NCBI GenBank assembly: GCA_951804985.1
Contig: OX638136.1
Span: 2,607,852-2,671,851, forward strand
DNA length: 64,000 nucleotides
Reading direction: 5' to 3'
Source of the DNA: Dryomyza anilis
Lineage: Eukaryota; Arthropoda; Insecta; Diptera; Dryomyzidae
Below the pieces are notes generated by a model. The model did not search any database. It was not told the origin of the DNA and worked only from the letters and a program-made list of their open reading frames with translations. Of the stretch, positions 10,870 to 21,121 are shown piece after piece. The position numbers and the translations under genes were made by a program. Position 1 is the stretch's first letter, and each line of letters begins with the position of its first letter.

Positions 10870-11556
10870 CCAGGTCGGAACCTATACAGATGATGCTGGC
10901 ACCGGTATCTAACAACCGTGATCATGGTTGTTATTTATAATTGTTGAAACTAACATACGCTTGGTTTAACGCAGTGCTTTCCAAAATCTTCTAAGACGTA
11001 AAGTCGATCTTTTTGTATTATCTCTATTGCATTCATTTTGAGGTGTTTGATTAAAAATTCGATTTACAATTTCAAGATATTCTTGCCATCTTTGGTGGTA
11101 AGGACGTATTGGATATATAAGGTAGGTAATTTGCTATTATAATTTTTTTCATTTTGTAAAAGTGTATAATTCAATTTTAGTTTTTCAATTTCATTTTGTT
11201 TATTTAATTTAGTTTTAGATTTTTCTGAGCTAAAAAATTGGTTACATGGGACCCATTCGGGTGGTGTTGAATGGTCCCTTTTGGAATTTTTCCGAGTTTC
11301 GGGCAATACATTTTGGGCATTGTGGTTTATACACATTTTTAGCACCGCAGCCATAGAAAAATATGTTGCGTACCCTATCAAACATATTCCAAGGATGACC
11401 TTCCTCGTTACAGTTCCAAGATCTCATAACTTTGTCTACACTCTGAACAGCATCACCAGATAAATGTACCTGTATACAATCTTCGGATTCGACATCTACA
11501 CTATCCTCTTGCAACGCTGCAATATTTCTCTTTTGAGTAAAGTTACTTGATTGAAT
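10870..11556 (-). pseudogene. Family C copy 1 protease motif and zinc-knuckle region
   Basis: Near 10908-10880 the minus strand reads LDTGASIIC, an aspartic protease active-site motif. Between 11514 and 11242 a decayed nucleocapsid zinc knuckle is visible: NCNEEGHPW keeps one Cys and the His, but the first Cys reads Ser and the last reads Phe; a second Cys-rich cluster (CPKC) follows. The stretch between is open in pieces only. This is the gag-protease junction of the C element in the order expected for its minus orientation. Confidence 0.7.
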
Positions 11557-12732
11557 TTATGCAACATTTCGAGACTGTTGATTTCGCCGATGAGTTTCTT
11601 CGTTAAGGAGATTTTCCTGCATCTGGCAAAATTTTCTAAGATGAGCGATGGATTGTATTGGGACATATAGTAGTTCGTGCCTAACATCAGGTCGTAAATT
11701 TCGCGTTTTTATCTCAATTAAATCTGATTCGTCAATGGGTTCGGGCAATCGATCAACAATTGAGATAATCGTATCATAAAATATTTTAAACGTTTCGGTA
11801 GGTTTTTGTTTGCGACTGCGAATTTCTTCGCGAAAATCGTAATTTGTCTTATGCTCTTTGTACTGATATCTGAGCGCAGAACAAAAATGTTGCCATTCAA
11901 TGCGTTGTACTTGCTTGTGATAACGCTAGTACCATTCTTTTGCTTTCCCAGATAATAAAATGTGTACATTTTTGCAAACTGAGTCAAAATTGTTATTTAG
12001 ACTATCAGCCGTTAATGATCTAATACGATAGATAAATTCTTCACAATTTAATTTACTTGACGAACCGGCAAATTTACCGTTCCAATTTTGAACGATGGAT
12101 GTAACTTTTTCCGGTTTAATACTTGATAATACATTATGGTTTGAATTTGAATCAGAATTTGTCTGAGAATTCTGGATACAAATATTTGTATTTGCGTTTA
12201 CATTGGCTGAATTATTGTTGGTGTTCTGATCGTGCTGTTGTATATTTAAATTTGAAAGCATGCGTTGAACACTAGTTTCAATCATATGTGAAACCTGAGT
12301 TAAATCTAATGTGGTGCTATTATTTCCATTGCGCGGATTCAAATTAAAATTTTGGTATTGTTGGTTTAAAAACAATTGTGAGTTATTTTCACTTCTATGG
12401 TTATTAGTACTAACACCCATCGTATGCGTTTCATTATTTAATGGGGAATTACTCAAATTTAACAGAGGCAAGGACATACTATTGGGAGCTTCATTTACTG
12501 GAGAGTTATAACGTGGAAATGTGGGCAAGGACGTCTGCGAAGACTCATTGTATATTATTCGTTTATTACCTCGGGTATTAGGTCGTTTTTGCGAAACTGC
12601 GCGACCTCGACTGCGCCCTCGACTAGATATTTCATTTGTATTAGTTGTGTTTTGTATGCTTTTTGTTATTGGTTTTAATTCTCGAATGTGACATAAACGT
12701 TTACAGATTTGATACTCGCCAAGTGGTCGCAA
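11557..12732 (-). pseudogene. Family C copy 1 gag, capsid and N-terminal part
   Basis: The longest frame (12732-11926, 268 codons) starts with an Arg-rich patch (RGRSRGRAV), then an Asn/Ser/Gln-rich low-complexity stretch, then a retrotransposon gag capsid fold start (WNGKFAGSS, LLSGKAKEWY). The capsid continues in two other frames to about 11557. The frame has no ATG: the first codon here is TTG and an upstream stop precedes it, so the true start is lost. Gag would package element RNA; these frame breaks prevent it. Confidence 0.75.
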
Positions 12733-12928
12733 TCTATTCGATGATTTAGATCTTAAATATTTCCAGCAAGGAACAAAAATTTATTTCAATGTTTAAAATC
12801 AGTAATTCAATGTAGAATTTAAAATCTGGATGAATTCTATATAAACTATTTATGCAAAACTTGTCAGATGGACCAAGTTGCAACGAAATAAGAAAAACCT
12901 GCAAAGATGTAATCCTACTAGCTTTCCT

Positions 12929-12946
12929 GCCCCACGTTAGGCGCCA
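12929..12946 (-). promoter_or_regulatory. Family C primer-binding site, tRNA-Lys type
   Basis: On the minus strand: TGGCGCCTAACGTGGGGC, which differs at one base from the complement of a standard animal tRNA-Lys(CTT) 3' end. It lies just inside the presumed LTR edge at 12955 and upstream of gag, the correct place for priming minus-strand cDNA. Confidence 0.75.
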
Positions 12947-12954
12947 AATAATTA

Positions 12955-14128
12955 TGTAACGTCGGGTGAAAGGGATATAAACCTGGAGTCAAAAAAAGAT
13001 CGAAGGCGGGACCCATCTTAGCCACTAGCTATTAGTCTTGGGGAGATTCGTGACATAATCATCTTCCAGAACCCGTACATAACGATTTATTACAGAGTCC
13101 CTAAAAAAAATAAACAAAGAAAAACAAAACTTAAATGGTCCGACTTGACCTCGGCTTACAGTAGCCAATACCCGTGCGGGTCAAGCAAAAAAAAAGTGAT
13201 GGTATCTTACAAGTCAAATATACCGCAATGATGTTTCTGCAGTCTCACGTTCTATACCCACCCAACCTTAATCTTTTAATGTGCTGTGTTACCATACCAC
13301 ATTACTAAGAAAACCATATCAACATTAATTTAGTTATTCATAATGAAATTGGTTTTATTTCATAATTTCAAAGATTATCATATTTTTTTATATATTATTT
13401 GTTTAGATAAGAATTATCAAATTAAGATTTTTAAATAGTTATTCAAAAAAATAAGTTTACATCAATTGAAAATTGCATGATTTTATAAGTATAAATAATT
13501 ATAATTATAATATAATATATATTTTTTTCCAGTGTAAAATTTATTTGAATTCGTGTTTTTTTTTTTTTAATTGAATTATGTTAGATACACGTTTCTTGAA
13601 GATAATCTCTTTTCTTTATTTTTATCAAAGGTTTTCTTAAAGGTTCTTATTTTATCCTCTCTTCTCTTTAATTTTTTTTTTTTTTTAATGAAAAATTTGA
13701 AAATATTTTAAGTAGGGATTGTTTTTAAAAAAATGTCTCAGTTGTATTTTGTATTGTTTAAATTATTCCGCTCTACATTAACATAAAGTGATCATGTTAT
13801 GTTAACATAATGAGAGAATACAGTAAAAAAAATGTTATAGGGAGAATATTAATCAAAGCAAAAACTTACATTGTGTGCACGCGAGGATGAAATGCCTTCC
13901 TCGATTCTCGCTGATGCTGTTGCTAAGGAAAAATAATTTATCTCATGCAATAATTATTTCAGCATGATCTTTTTATGCTACTTATTCTTTGATTTTGCGT
14001 TTTTTTATTCTTTTCGTTATATTATTGCTCGTTTTGTTTTTTTCTAATCGTAGTGATATATTTTTATCACCAACCAACAATTTTTTTTTATTGAATTTTA
14101 CCTTCCATGTACTTTATATTTTATTTTT
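12955..14128 (-). mobile_element. Presumed LTR of family C, right edge unresolved
   Basis: The plus strand starts TGTAACGTCGGG at 12955, eight bases beyond the PBS, as expected for the 3' edge of a minus-oriented 5' LTR (minus ...CGTTACA). No gene is visible inside. Its far part (from about 14030) matches the sequence at 5262-5313. It then runs into the DINE-like element, and apparently resumes at 22358 and 43917. If so, this LTR is shared by C copy 1 and C copy 2 and is over 2 kb long; I cannot prove the far edge. A 9-bp inverted repeat (TTAACATAA/TTATGTTAA) is at about 13778-13806. Confidence 0.5.
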
Positions 14129-15016
14129 ATACCCTACACCTATGAGGTACAGGGTATATTAAGTTTGTACAGATATTGTAACGCCCCTTAGGAAGCGTAT
14201 CCGGTATGGAAAAGTATATATATTCTTGATCAGCATAAATACCGGATTCCGTTTAGCCATGTCCGTCTGTCTGTCTTGTTGTCTGACCGGATACAAAATG
14301 ACTTGGAAAATACTTCTCAGAATGCGATGAAATTTAGTTTCATAATGTTTTAGCCAAAAAATGGTTCTGAGTTTAAAAATGAACCAAATCGGTAAACGGA
14401 CACGCCCACCACCCTTACTAGTCACTTATATATAACTTTTTGGGAACCAATAACTCGAAAAGTATTAGATATATATTTATAAAATTCAAAACATATTGTT
14501 AGAATTCGCCTAAAAATATATAATATATAATTCGCCTAAAAATATATGTTCCAAAAATGAGCGTGAACTTTGAATTTTTTTCATTTTTTACCGATTTTTT
14601 GTAGTGGAAATTTTTGCCCACCAAATTATACCACTTGTGAGGACACAAATTTGTGTGTCCCAAATTTGTACCCACATATTTTTTTATCTGAATTAAATTA
14701 TATTAATAATTTAATTAATTGCAGTTATTGCTAAGTACGACAACAACAATTCTACGTACGCGCAACAATACCTTAAACAAGAAGAATTCCACGCACATGC
14801 AGCAATCCCGCAAGCAACAACAACGCTACGCATAAGCATCCAGTATACGCAAGCATAGGCTGCAATACAACAACATCAAATGAAGCAACAACAACGCTAC
14901 GCATAAGCATCAAGTATACGCAAGCATAGGCTGTAATGCAACAACATCAAATGAAGCAACAACAACTGCACAGACTACGCAACAACAAAGCACACGGCGA
15001 TCGACACAAGAAAGAG

Positions 15017-15023
15017 TATAAAA
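15017..15023 (+). promoter_or_regulatory. TATA box of element A
   Basis: TATAAAA in GAGTATAAAAGGAG, about 55 bp upstream of the first stem-loop. The equivalent in the 3' LTR is at 21503-21509, after which a ~30-bp block unique to the 3' LTR separates it from the hairpins. Confidence 0.8.
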
Positions 15024-15070
15024 GGAGACACAATTGCACATCGTACACATCAAACTCGTAGTAATAGTGG

Positions 15071-15545
15071 TTGGAGGCATTAACTCCCCAAATGTAGTAG
15101 TAGCGGTTGGAGGCATTAACTCCCCAAATGTAGTAGTAGCAGTTGGAGGCATTAACTCCCCAAATGTAGTAGTAGCGGTTGGAGGCATTAACTCCCCAAT
15201 TGTAGTAATAGTGGTTGGAGGCATTAACTCCCCAAATAGTAGTAGTAGCGGTTGGAGGCATTAACTCCCCAAATAGTAGGAAGTAGTGGGTGGAGGCATT
15301 AACTCCCCAATTGTAGTTATAGCGGATCGAGGCATTAACTCGCCAAACTAGTATTAAGTTACTTTAAGAGTAGGAAGTAGTGGTTGGAGGCATTAACTCC
15401 CCAATTGTAGTTATAGCGGATCGAGGCATTAACTCGCCAAACTAGTATTAAGTTACTTTAAGATTTAATAAGTATTTTATTATAGCGGCTGGAGGCATTA
15501 ACTCCCCAAACGTATTAATAGTGGATCGAGGCATTAACTCGCCAA
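15071..15545 (+). repeat. Array of twelve short stem-loops in the element A LTR
   Basis: Nine units contain GGAG-GCATTAA-CTCC and three contain CGAG-GCATTAA-CTCG. Starts are at 15073, 15109, 15145, 15181, 15217, 15254, 15292, 15328 (CGAG), 15386, 15422 (CGAG), 15491 and 15527 (CGAG). The first five are exactly 36 bp apart. The 7-base loop never changes, while the closing pair changes from G-C to C-G on both sides together. The array follows the TATA box, so it would be transcribed. The 3' LTR has the same set at 21586-22060. Confidence 0.9.
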
Positions 15546-15731
15546 ACTAGTATTAAGCTCGAATAAGTATTATAAAATAGCGAATAAAATATTAAACCCA
15601 CTGAAGGGACAATAAAGAAACTTAATAACAATACTTAAATAAAACTAATCTTTTCATTTATCTATTTTTCTGTAAACGAACCCTGGACAAAACCGGCGAG
15701 TATACCTTAGCCCGAGAAACTTCGTTACAGA

Positions 15732-15749
15732 TGGCGCCCGAGCAGGGAC
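15732..15749 (+). promoter_or_regulatory. Element A primer-binding site, tRNA-Lys type
   Basis: TGGCGCCCGAGCAGGGAC, two bases after the 5' LTR. It differs at one base from the site used with tRNA-Lys(TTT) by lentiviruses. Element B has the identical 18 bases. Confidence 0.88.
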
Positions 15750-15793
15750 CTTAATAAGTTTTGGAAAATTAAAAGTAAGTAGCTGTAATTAAA

Positions 15794-15997
15794 ATGGACA
15801 CTTCGAGTACTCGAAAGATGATTTGCAAGATTTGCAACAACGAAATCAACGAAAATGAACTCATCGTAACAACATTGTGTAGCCATAATTTTCATCTGGA
15901 TTGCTTCAACGATTATTTTCTAGAATCTCAAATTTGTTCAATCTGCAACGAGGACATAATTGTTTGGTTCAGCGAAAGTAAAGAAGAAAATAATTAA
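15794..15997 (+). CDS. Small RING-H2 finger protein encoded upstream of gag in element A
   Basis: The 67-codon ORF starts with an ATG 45 nt after the PBS. It has a complete RING-H2 pattern: Cys11, Cys14, 14 residues, Cys29, His31, His34, Cys37, 10 residues, Cys48, Cys51, i.e. C-x2-C-x14-C-x-H-x2-H-x2-C-x10-C-x2-C. All eight zinc ligands are present. RING-H2 domains usually recruit E2 enzymes in ubiquitin transfer; activity here is inferred only from the pattern. No other domain fits, so it would act as a bare RING or with a partner. It is in the same frame as gag, but several stops lie in the 144 nt between them, so it is separate. It is the first ORF on the genomic RNA. LTR retrotransposons do not normally encode RING fingers. 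Confidence 0.8.
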   Translation: MDTSSTRKMICKICNNEINENELIVTTLCSHNFHLDCFNDYFLESQICSICNEDIIVWFSESKEENN

Positions 15998-16141
15998 CAA
16001 ATTAAATACAAAGGAAAGTGAAGTTAAATGTAAATAAAGGAAAAAAAAAAAATTGGAGAAAAATAAAATACTGAATTTAAAAAAAGTGAAGAAAATTGTG
16101 AATACAAGTACACCAGCAGTATACTGGCAGCAGCAACCACG

Positions 16142-17047
16142 ATGCAGCAGCCAACGATGATACAACAGCCACCGATGGCGCAACAACCACCGATTATGCC
16201 TAAGACAAATGATGCGTTCATGCGAGACATGTACATGCAGTCTGTTATTGACAAGGTAAGGAGATGGTCGGTAAAGTATGAGGGTGGCCGAGATCCGATA
16301 GCGTTTATCGAACGCGTAGAAGAACTGGCCCAGATGTATAACGTTTGCATCGACCAGCTGCCGCTTTACATGGCCGAATTACTACGCGATAAGGCATTGA
16401 TATGGTTTCGCAGAAGCAATCGACAATGGGTTGAATGGAGAACCTTCAAGAGAGATCTACTTAAATTTTTCCTGCCACCTCACTACTTTGAAAGTATAGA
16501 AGATGAGATCCGACAGCGACGCCAGCGACAAAAGGAGTCTTTTAGTGACTACGTGGTTGCTATGCTAGACGTGATGAGCCACGCAGATTACGACGCTACG
16601 CAGCAGCTAGACAGAATATATCGCAACAGTCTGCAGGACTATCGATTATACATTCGGCGAAAAGATTTTACAAGTCTAGAAGAGTTAACCGAGATGGCAA
16701 AAGAATATGAGGTACTTCGCGACGAAAATGAGCCCACCCGAGCCGTCCCACAGCCAAGGCAAAAAGAGCGACATTTTCAAGTTCGTGAAGATCCGATATC
16801 AGAAGCACATTATAGTCAAAGGCACGATAATCCGTTCGCGCCGATAAATCCACGGACGGCGTGTCATCGATGTGGTAGTAGTGGACACATGTCACGTGGT
16901 TGTAGAAATCCACAGGTGATGTTCTGCTGGGAGTGTGGTCGGCGCAATGTCCACACGTTTGATTGTTGTCGCCGTCCGGAAAACACCCGCGGTACCCGTC
17001 AGAGGCAAGAGGTGACGGGCGGACCAATGAACAGAGCGCGGAATTAA
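16142..17047 (+). CDS. gag: Element A Gag polyprotein
   Basis: 301 codons from an ATG after a short Gln/Pro-rich start (QQPTMIQQPPMAQQPP). Residues ~40-190 show a retrotransposon gag capsid pattern (VKYEGGRDPIAFIERVEEL, ALIWFRR, FKRDLLKFFLPP). Near residues 240-280 is a canonical CCHC zinc knuckle (CHRCGSSGHMSRGC), then a variant second one (CWECGRRNVHTFDC) with the His displaced. Gag assembles the particle and binds RNA. It overlaps the protease frame by about 85 nt in the -1 register. B gag has the same design, so A and B are related families. The frame is intact. Confidence 0.92.
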   Translation: MQQPTMIQQPPMAQQPPIMPKTNDAFMRDMYMQSVIDKVRRWSVKYEGGRDPIAFIERVEELAQMYNVCIDQLPLYMAELLRDKALIWFRRSNRQWVEWRTFKRDLLKFFLPPHYFESIEDEIRQRRQRQKESFSDYVVAMLDVMSHADYDATQQLDRIYRNSLQDYRLYIRRKDFTSLEELTEMAKEYEVLRDENEPTRAVPQPRQKERHFQVREDPISEAHYSQRHDNPFAPINPRTACHRCGSSGHMSRGCRNPQVMFCWECGRRNVHTFDCCRRPENTRGTRQRQEVTGGPMNRARN

Positions 17048-18372
17048 TCAACCCTTTTGCCGTAAAACACGGTCGCATCTTCGCTACAGTATACCTGGGT
17101 GGCGAAGAAACAGAAGCGATAATAGACACAGGCGCAACGAGAAGTTTCGTAAACGAAAGATTCGCTACGAAAATCACCGACATGGCAAGGACGCGTATGG
17201 TACGCACAACAGTACAGATGGCCGACGGAGCAGTACAGCATGTTAATAAAGAAATGGAAATAGAAGTCACATTCGGAGAAAAGCGCTGCGTAATCACGCT
17301 ACTGGTACTGAGAAACGCATGTGACCAATTAATCTTGGGTGTTGATTCACTAGCATTGTTTGGAGTGGAGCTGCGATATGGCAACTATTCCATTCCAGTC
17401 CATTCAGTGAGAAGAGAAAATGAAGTATGTACATGTTCCATCGTGGAAGCCAGCGAAGGCGCGTGCAACAGCCGGGATGAGCACGCTAGAAACAATGAAG
17501 ACGAGAGGGTAAATTCAGTAAACAGGTACGACGAAGTTAATGTCGCCTGTACAGAACAAAAACATAAAGAGCATGCAAGCGCGCAGATAGGCACTCGGGT
17601 GAAAGTGCGACGTGGAGGAAACACGCTGAGTAAAGATAGAGATCAGCGTGTACAAGAATTTTTGAAACAAGAGCTGAAAGCATTTGAAGAATTAAAAGGA
17701 GTTACCGACATAGCGGTACACAAGATTGTGATGCATGATGATCGCCCGATTAAGCAGCGATACTACCCGAAAAATCCGGCAATGCAGGCGATAATAGACA
17801 AAGAAATAGACGAATTGATCAATAAAGGATGCATAGAACCGTCACATAGTCCTCAAAGCGCACCAATCGTCTTGGTGAAGAAAAAGACAGGACAATGGAG
17901 GCTCTGCGTTGACTATCGTCAACTTAACGCACGATCAGTCCCCGACGCTTATCCCCTACCGCGCATACAACATATTTTAGACCGTCTGCGCGACGCAAAA
18001 TTCATCAGCAGTCTAGACTTGAAGAACGGTTATTGGCAAATACCCATGGAGGAGAGCAGCAAACAGTACACGGCGTTTACCGTACCTGGACGTGGTCTCT
18101 TTCAGTGGCGCGTGATGCCGTTTGGCCTACATTCGGCCCCAGCTACGTTCCAACGAGCTCTCGATCAAGTAATTGGGGCAGAGATGGAACCGCACGCATT
18201 CGCCTACTTAGACGACATTATCGTGACAGGGCACACGTTCGAAGAGCATCTGGAGAACCTAAAAGAAGTATTCAGACGACTCAGGAAGGCAAACCTGAGA
18301 CTCAATGCCGAAAAGTGTGAATTTTTCCGAAGTGAGCTAAAATACCTTGGTCACGTGGTGAGCGATCAATGA
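16963..18372 (+). pseudogene. pol: Element A protease and reverse transcriptase, ending at an in-frame stop
   Basis: The frame opens inside gag without an ATG and would be reached by -1 frameshifting. The protease shows IIDTGATRSFV (near 17125). RT follows: [46 protein letters not shown] and the catalytic AYLDDIIVTG (near 18205). All RT blocks are present and uninterrupted to LGHVVSDQ. A single TGA at 18370-18372, at a position usually Gly in this family (the next residues read IHTDPDKI), then cuts the polyprotein between RT and RNase H. Confidence 0.92.
16978..17019 (+). promoter_or_regulatory. Possible, degenerate -1 frameshift site at the element A gag-protease overlap
   Basis: At the same place as the element B signal the gag frame reads G_GAA_AAC, one substitution away from the efficient G_GGA_AAC. 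Ten bases later a stem can form between CCCGTCA (16995-17001) and TGACGGG (17013-17019). The protease lies in the -1 frame, so a -1 shift is needed. The stem supports the site; the imperfect heptamer argues for weak or lost activity. Confidence 0.45.
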
Positions 18373-20124
18373 ATACACACCGATCCAGACAAGATAGCAG
18401 CGATTAAAGAACTACAGCCACCAACAAATGTACGAGAACTACGACGATGTCTGGGAATTGCGTCATGGTACAGACGCTTCGTGCCAGAATTTGCAGACGT
18501 CGTCCACCCTTTGACGTCACTGTTACGCAAGGGTAAGCACTGGAAATGGGAAAGTGCACAGCAAGAAGCATTCGAAGCGCTTAAGGCGAGACTGACGGAA
18601 GCACCTATACTGGCGTGTCCAGACTTTAACCAGCGATTCACATTGCAGACAGATGCGAGCGACTACGGGCTAGGCGCAGTCCTTACCCAAGTGTTTGAAA
18701 ATACAGAACGAGTGATTGCTTACGCTAGCAGGCGTCTGAGTAAAGCCGAGTTAAATTACTCCGCCACAGAAAAAGAGTGTTTAGCAATTATTTGGGCAAT
18801 ACGGAAGATGCGTCCATACTTGGAGGGTTACGCATTCACGGTAATAACTGATCATCTATCGCTGAAGTGGTTAAACAGCATAGAAAGTCCATCAGGACGG
18901 ATAGCGCGATGGGCGTTAGAACTGCAGCAGCACACATTCGACATTCAATATCGAAAAGGTAAGCTGAATGTGGTAGCAGACGCGCTCTCGCGGCAACCAT
19001 TGGCAACTCTTGGCACAATTACTGATGAATACGAGAAAAGATGCGCGTGGCTAGAACAGCGCATAGCAGAAGTGAAAGCGAAACCAGAAAAATACGCTGA
19101 TTATGTGTTTGAAGAAGGTCATCTTTACCGCCACATACCAAGACAGAATGGTGACGAAGACTGCGCGCCGTGGAAACTGTGTGTGCCGAGTTATCAGAGG
19201 GATAGAGTACTCAGAGAGAATCACGACGGACCGACCGCAGGGCATCTTGGGGTAAGGAAGACGATCGCACGCATAGCTAACAGGTACTACTGGCCTGGAA
19301 TGTTCCGCCAGGTTAGTAAATACGTACGGCGTTGCGAGGTGTGCCAAAAGTATAAAGCAAGCCAACAACAACCGGTGGGGAAGATGTTGACGAAAATAGC
19401 AAAAGAGCCCTGGGCCATGCTATGTGCGGACTTCGTTGGACCATTGCCAAGATCAAAACATGGCAACACCATGATGCTGGTCATGTTCGACAAGTTTTCA
19501 AAGTGGACGGAGATGGTACCGCTACGAAAAGCAACCAGCGAAACACTCTGCAAAGCCTTCAGAGAAAGAATACTGGCGAGATTTGGAGTACCGAAGGTGC
19601 TAATTACCGACAACGGGACACAATTTACAAGTCGAATGTTTCGAAAGTTCTTGGCTGAAATGGGCGTGAAACATCAATTTACGGCGCCATACACTCCGCA
19701 AGAAAATCCGACAGAAAGAGCAAACAGAACAGTCAAGACGATGATTGCGCAGTTTGCAGGAGAAAATCAAAGACTCTGGGATGAACTGCTCCCAGAGCTG
19801 TCACTAGCAATAAATACGAGCGTATCTGAAACCACGGGCTACAGTCCGGCGTATTTGATACAAGGACGCGAGCCCCGTCTCCCAAAAGCATTATATGATG
19901 AGTGCACGTTTGGCACTGGTCATGATCATCAAACACCTGATGGTAAAAGTGAGCGATTACGAGAGGTATTCACAATTGTACGCCGAAATATGGAGCGAGC
20001 AGCACAGGACCAAGCCAGACATTATAACCTACGTCGGCGACCCTGGTCACCTAAGATCGGTCAACAGGTGTTAGTCAAACACACAACTTGTCCAAAGCAG
20101 TTGACAATTTTGCGGCCAAACTAG
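18373..20124 (+). pseudogene. pol: Element A RNase H and integrase
   Basis: Same frame as the preceding ORF and continuous after the stop. The RT thumb (LRRCLGIASWYRRF) leads to RNase H with QTDASDYGLGAVL (18643), ATEKECLAI and VITDHLSLKWL (18840). Integrase follows: HHCC domain with HDGPTAGHLG and RRCEVCQ (19222-19345), then the D,D-35-E core at ADFVGPLP (19427), ITDNGTQF (19608) and NPTERANR (19707). All three acidic residues remain. The frame runs out at 20124, before the C-terminal part, because of a frameshift. Confidence 0.92.
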
Positions 20125-20546
20125 CCGCCAAATACGATGGACCATTTCGGGTGATAAATTTCGTATCACCGGTAATCGTGCAGCTTAAAAGAGCCGGCAG
20201 CAAGAAGATAAAAACGGCGCATGTGAATGAGCTGAAATTATTTCACACCGCAAAAGCTGACAGCGCAAAATCAACAACGTTAGAGCAAAACGGTGAAAAT
20301 ACCGTACGCACAGACAATGAGATACACGCGCACTGCAGAAATATTACGCATCGGCACGATGATTTATACACAAATGGCATAATTTCACACGATAAAAATA
20401 CCGTAAATAAACATTGCCACAAAATACGTTACAGAAATAAACAGTACGGCGAAATCACAAAAGACAAGGATCAGAGGTCAAAACGCGTCCGAACGCGAAT
20501 ATGGCGAAACAAAAATGTTTCGCGCTACGCAGATGTTCCTAAATAG
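20085..20546 (+). pseudogene. pol: Element A integrase C-terminal part, in a shifted frame
   Basis: This frame begins FAAKLAAKYDGPFRV and VQLKRAGSKKIKTAHVNELK, the standard C-terminal module of this integrase group, also seen in B (KFDGPYRI, VKTAHVNDIK). It is -1 (or +2) relative to the preceding frame; the change is between 20085 and 20105. The final ~90 codons are basic and not recognised as a domain. Confidence 0.85.
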
Positions 20547-21107
20547 AATATCAAGTCCCCATGAAAGTTACGATGAAATTACCGTAAACAAAGGGAGCGT
20601 TGTCCAAAATATACTGAAACGCGAAAAGTATAAGAGTTGTCATCATTAATGGCGGTAGGTACAAACGCCAAGAAGTAGTAACACCGCTAAGAAAATGGAC
20701 GTTACGGGGAAAAATTACCGTTCATAAACCTCCACGTCTTATTTTTAAACTACAGGTAGAAGTTCACGAATAAACGCTCTTGTGTGGAAAATGGAATAGC
20801 CAAAAATGTTCATACGGCAAATCATATTTAAATTAACAAATTTTTAGTTTTCAGATCACCCTGTCATTTTTGGAAGTGTTCCGAAACTGTAGAAAACTAT
20901 CAGTTGAGCCAACATGACGATATAGATCAGCTGGCACCACGTGCTGATACGTCACCCACGCCAAAATGGAGAATCAGCTGCTTAACGATGGGATACACTC
21001 AGCAAAATAAATAGTGTTGCTAACGTACCAGTTCTGAAAAAGACATTTTTAAATATATTTTATTATTTAAAATATAGATCGACCACGTATGTAACCATTT
21101 TTAACCG
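20547..21107 (+). other. Element A 3' noncoding region
   Basis: About 560 bp between the end of pol and the polypurine tract with no ORF that resembles env or the B element's third ORF. Several ACCGT and TTACGG motifs recur (20580-20730). Confidence 0.7.
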
Positions 21108-21121
21108 AAGTAAGGGGAGGA
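21108..21121 (+). promoter_or_regulatory. Element A polypurine tract
   Basis: AAGTAAGGGGAGGA directly before the 3' LTR TG; primes plus-strand DNA synthesis in LTR retroelements. B has a similar tract (AAAGTAAAAGGGGAG). Confidence 0.85.

Larger units (their letters stand above)
14636..15729 (+). repeat. Element A 5' LTR
   Basis: Starts TGTGAGGACAC and ends CTTCGTTACA. It contains duplicated CAACAACAACGCTACGC-type segments near 14816 and 14889, a TATA box at 15017, twelve stem-loop units (15071-15545) and AATAAA signals at about 15585 and 15610 before the terminal ~120 bp. Short open frames on both strands within the stem-loop array are translations of the repeat, not genes. Confidence 0.95.

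Noticed and set aside
14910..15264. ORFs with repeated Val-Gly-Gly-Ile-Asn-Ser-Pro-Asn or Pro-Pro-Thr-Ala-Thr units in the A LTRs, both strands (also 21396-21779)
   Set aside because: The 36-bp stem-loop unit is a multiple of three, so every frame without a stop stays open. This is LTR sequence that covers promoter and leader, not a gene.
15071..15545. CRISPR-like array (regular 36-bp spacing)
   Set aside because: Units are nearly identical throughout with no unique spacers, no cas genes exist, and the array is inside both LTRs of a eukaryotic retroelement.
18367..18375. Translational readthrough of the A pol stop
   Set aside because: The context (CAA TGA ATA) does not resemble known readthrough signals and no downstream structure was evident. 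A Gly-to-stop mutation is simpler.
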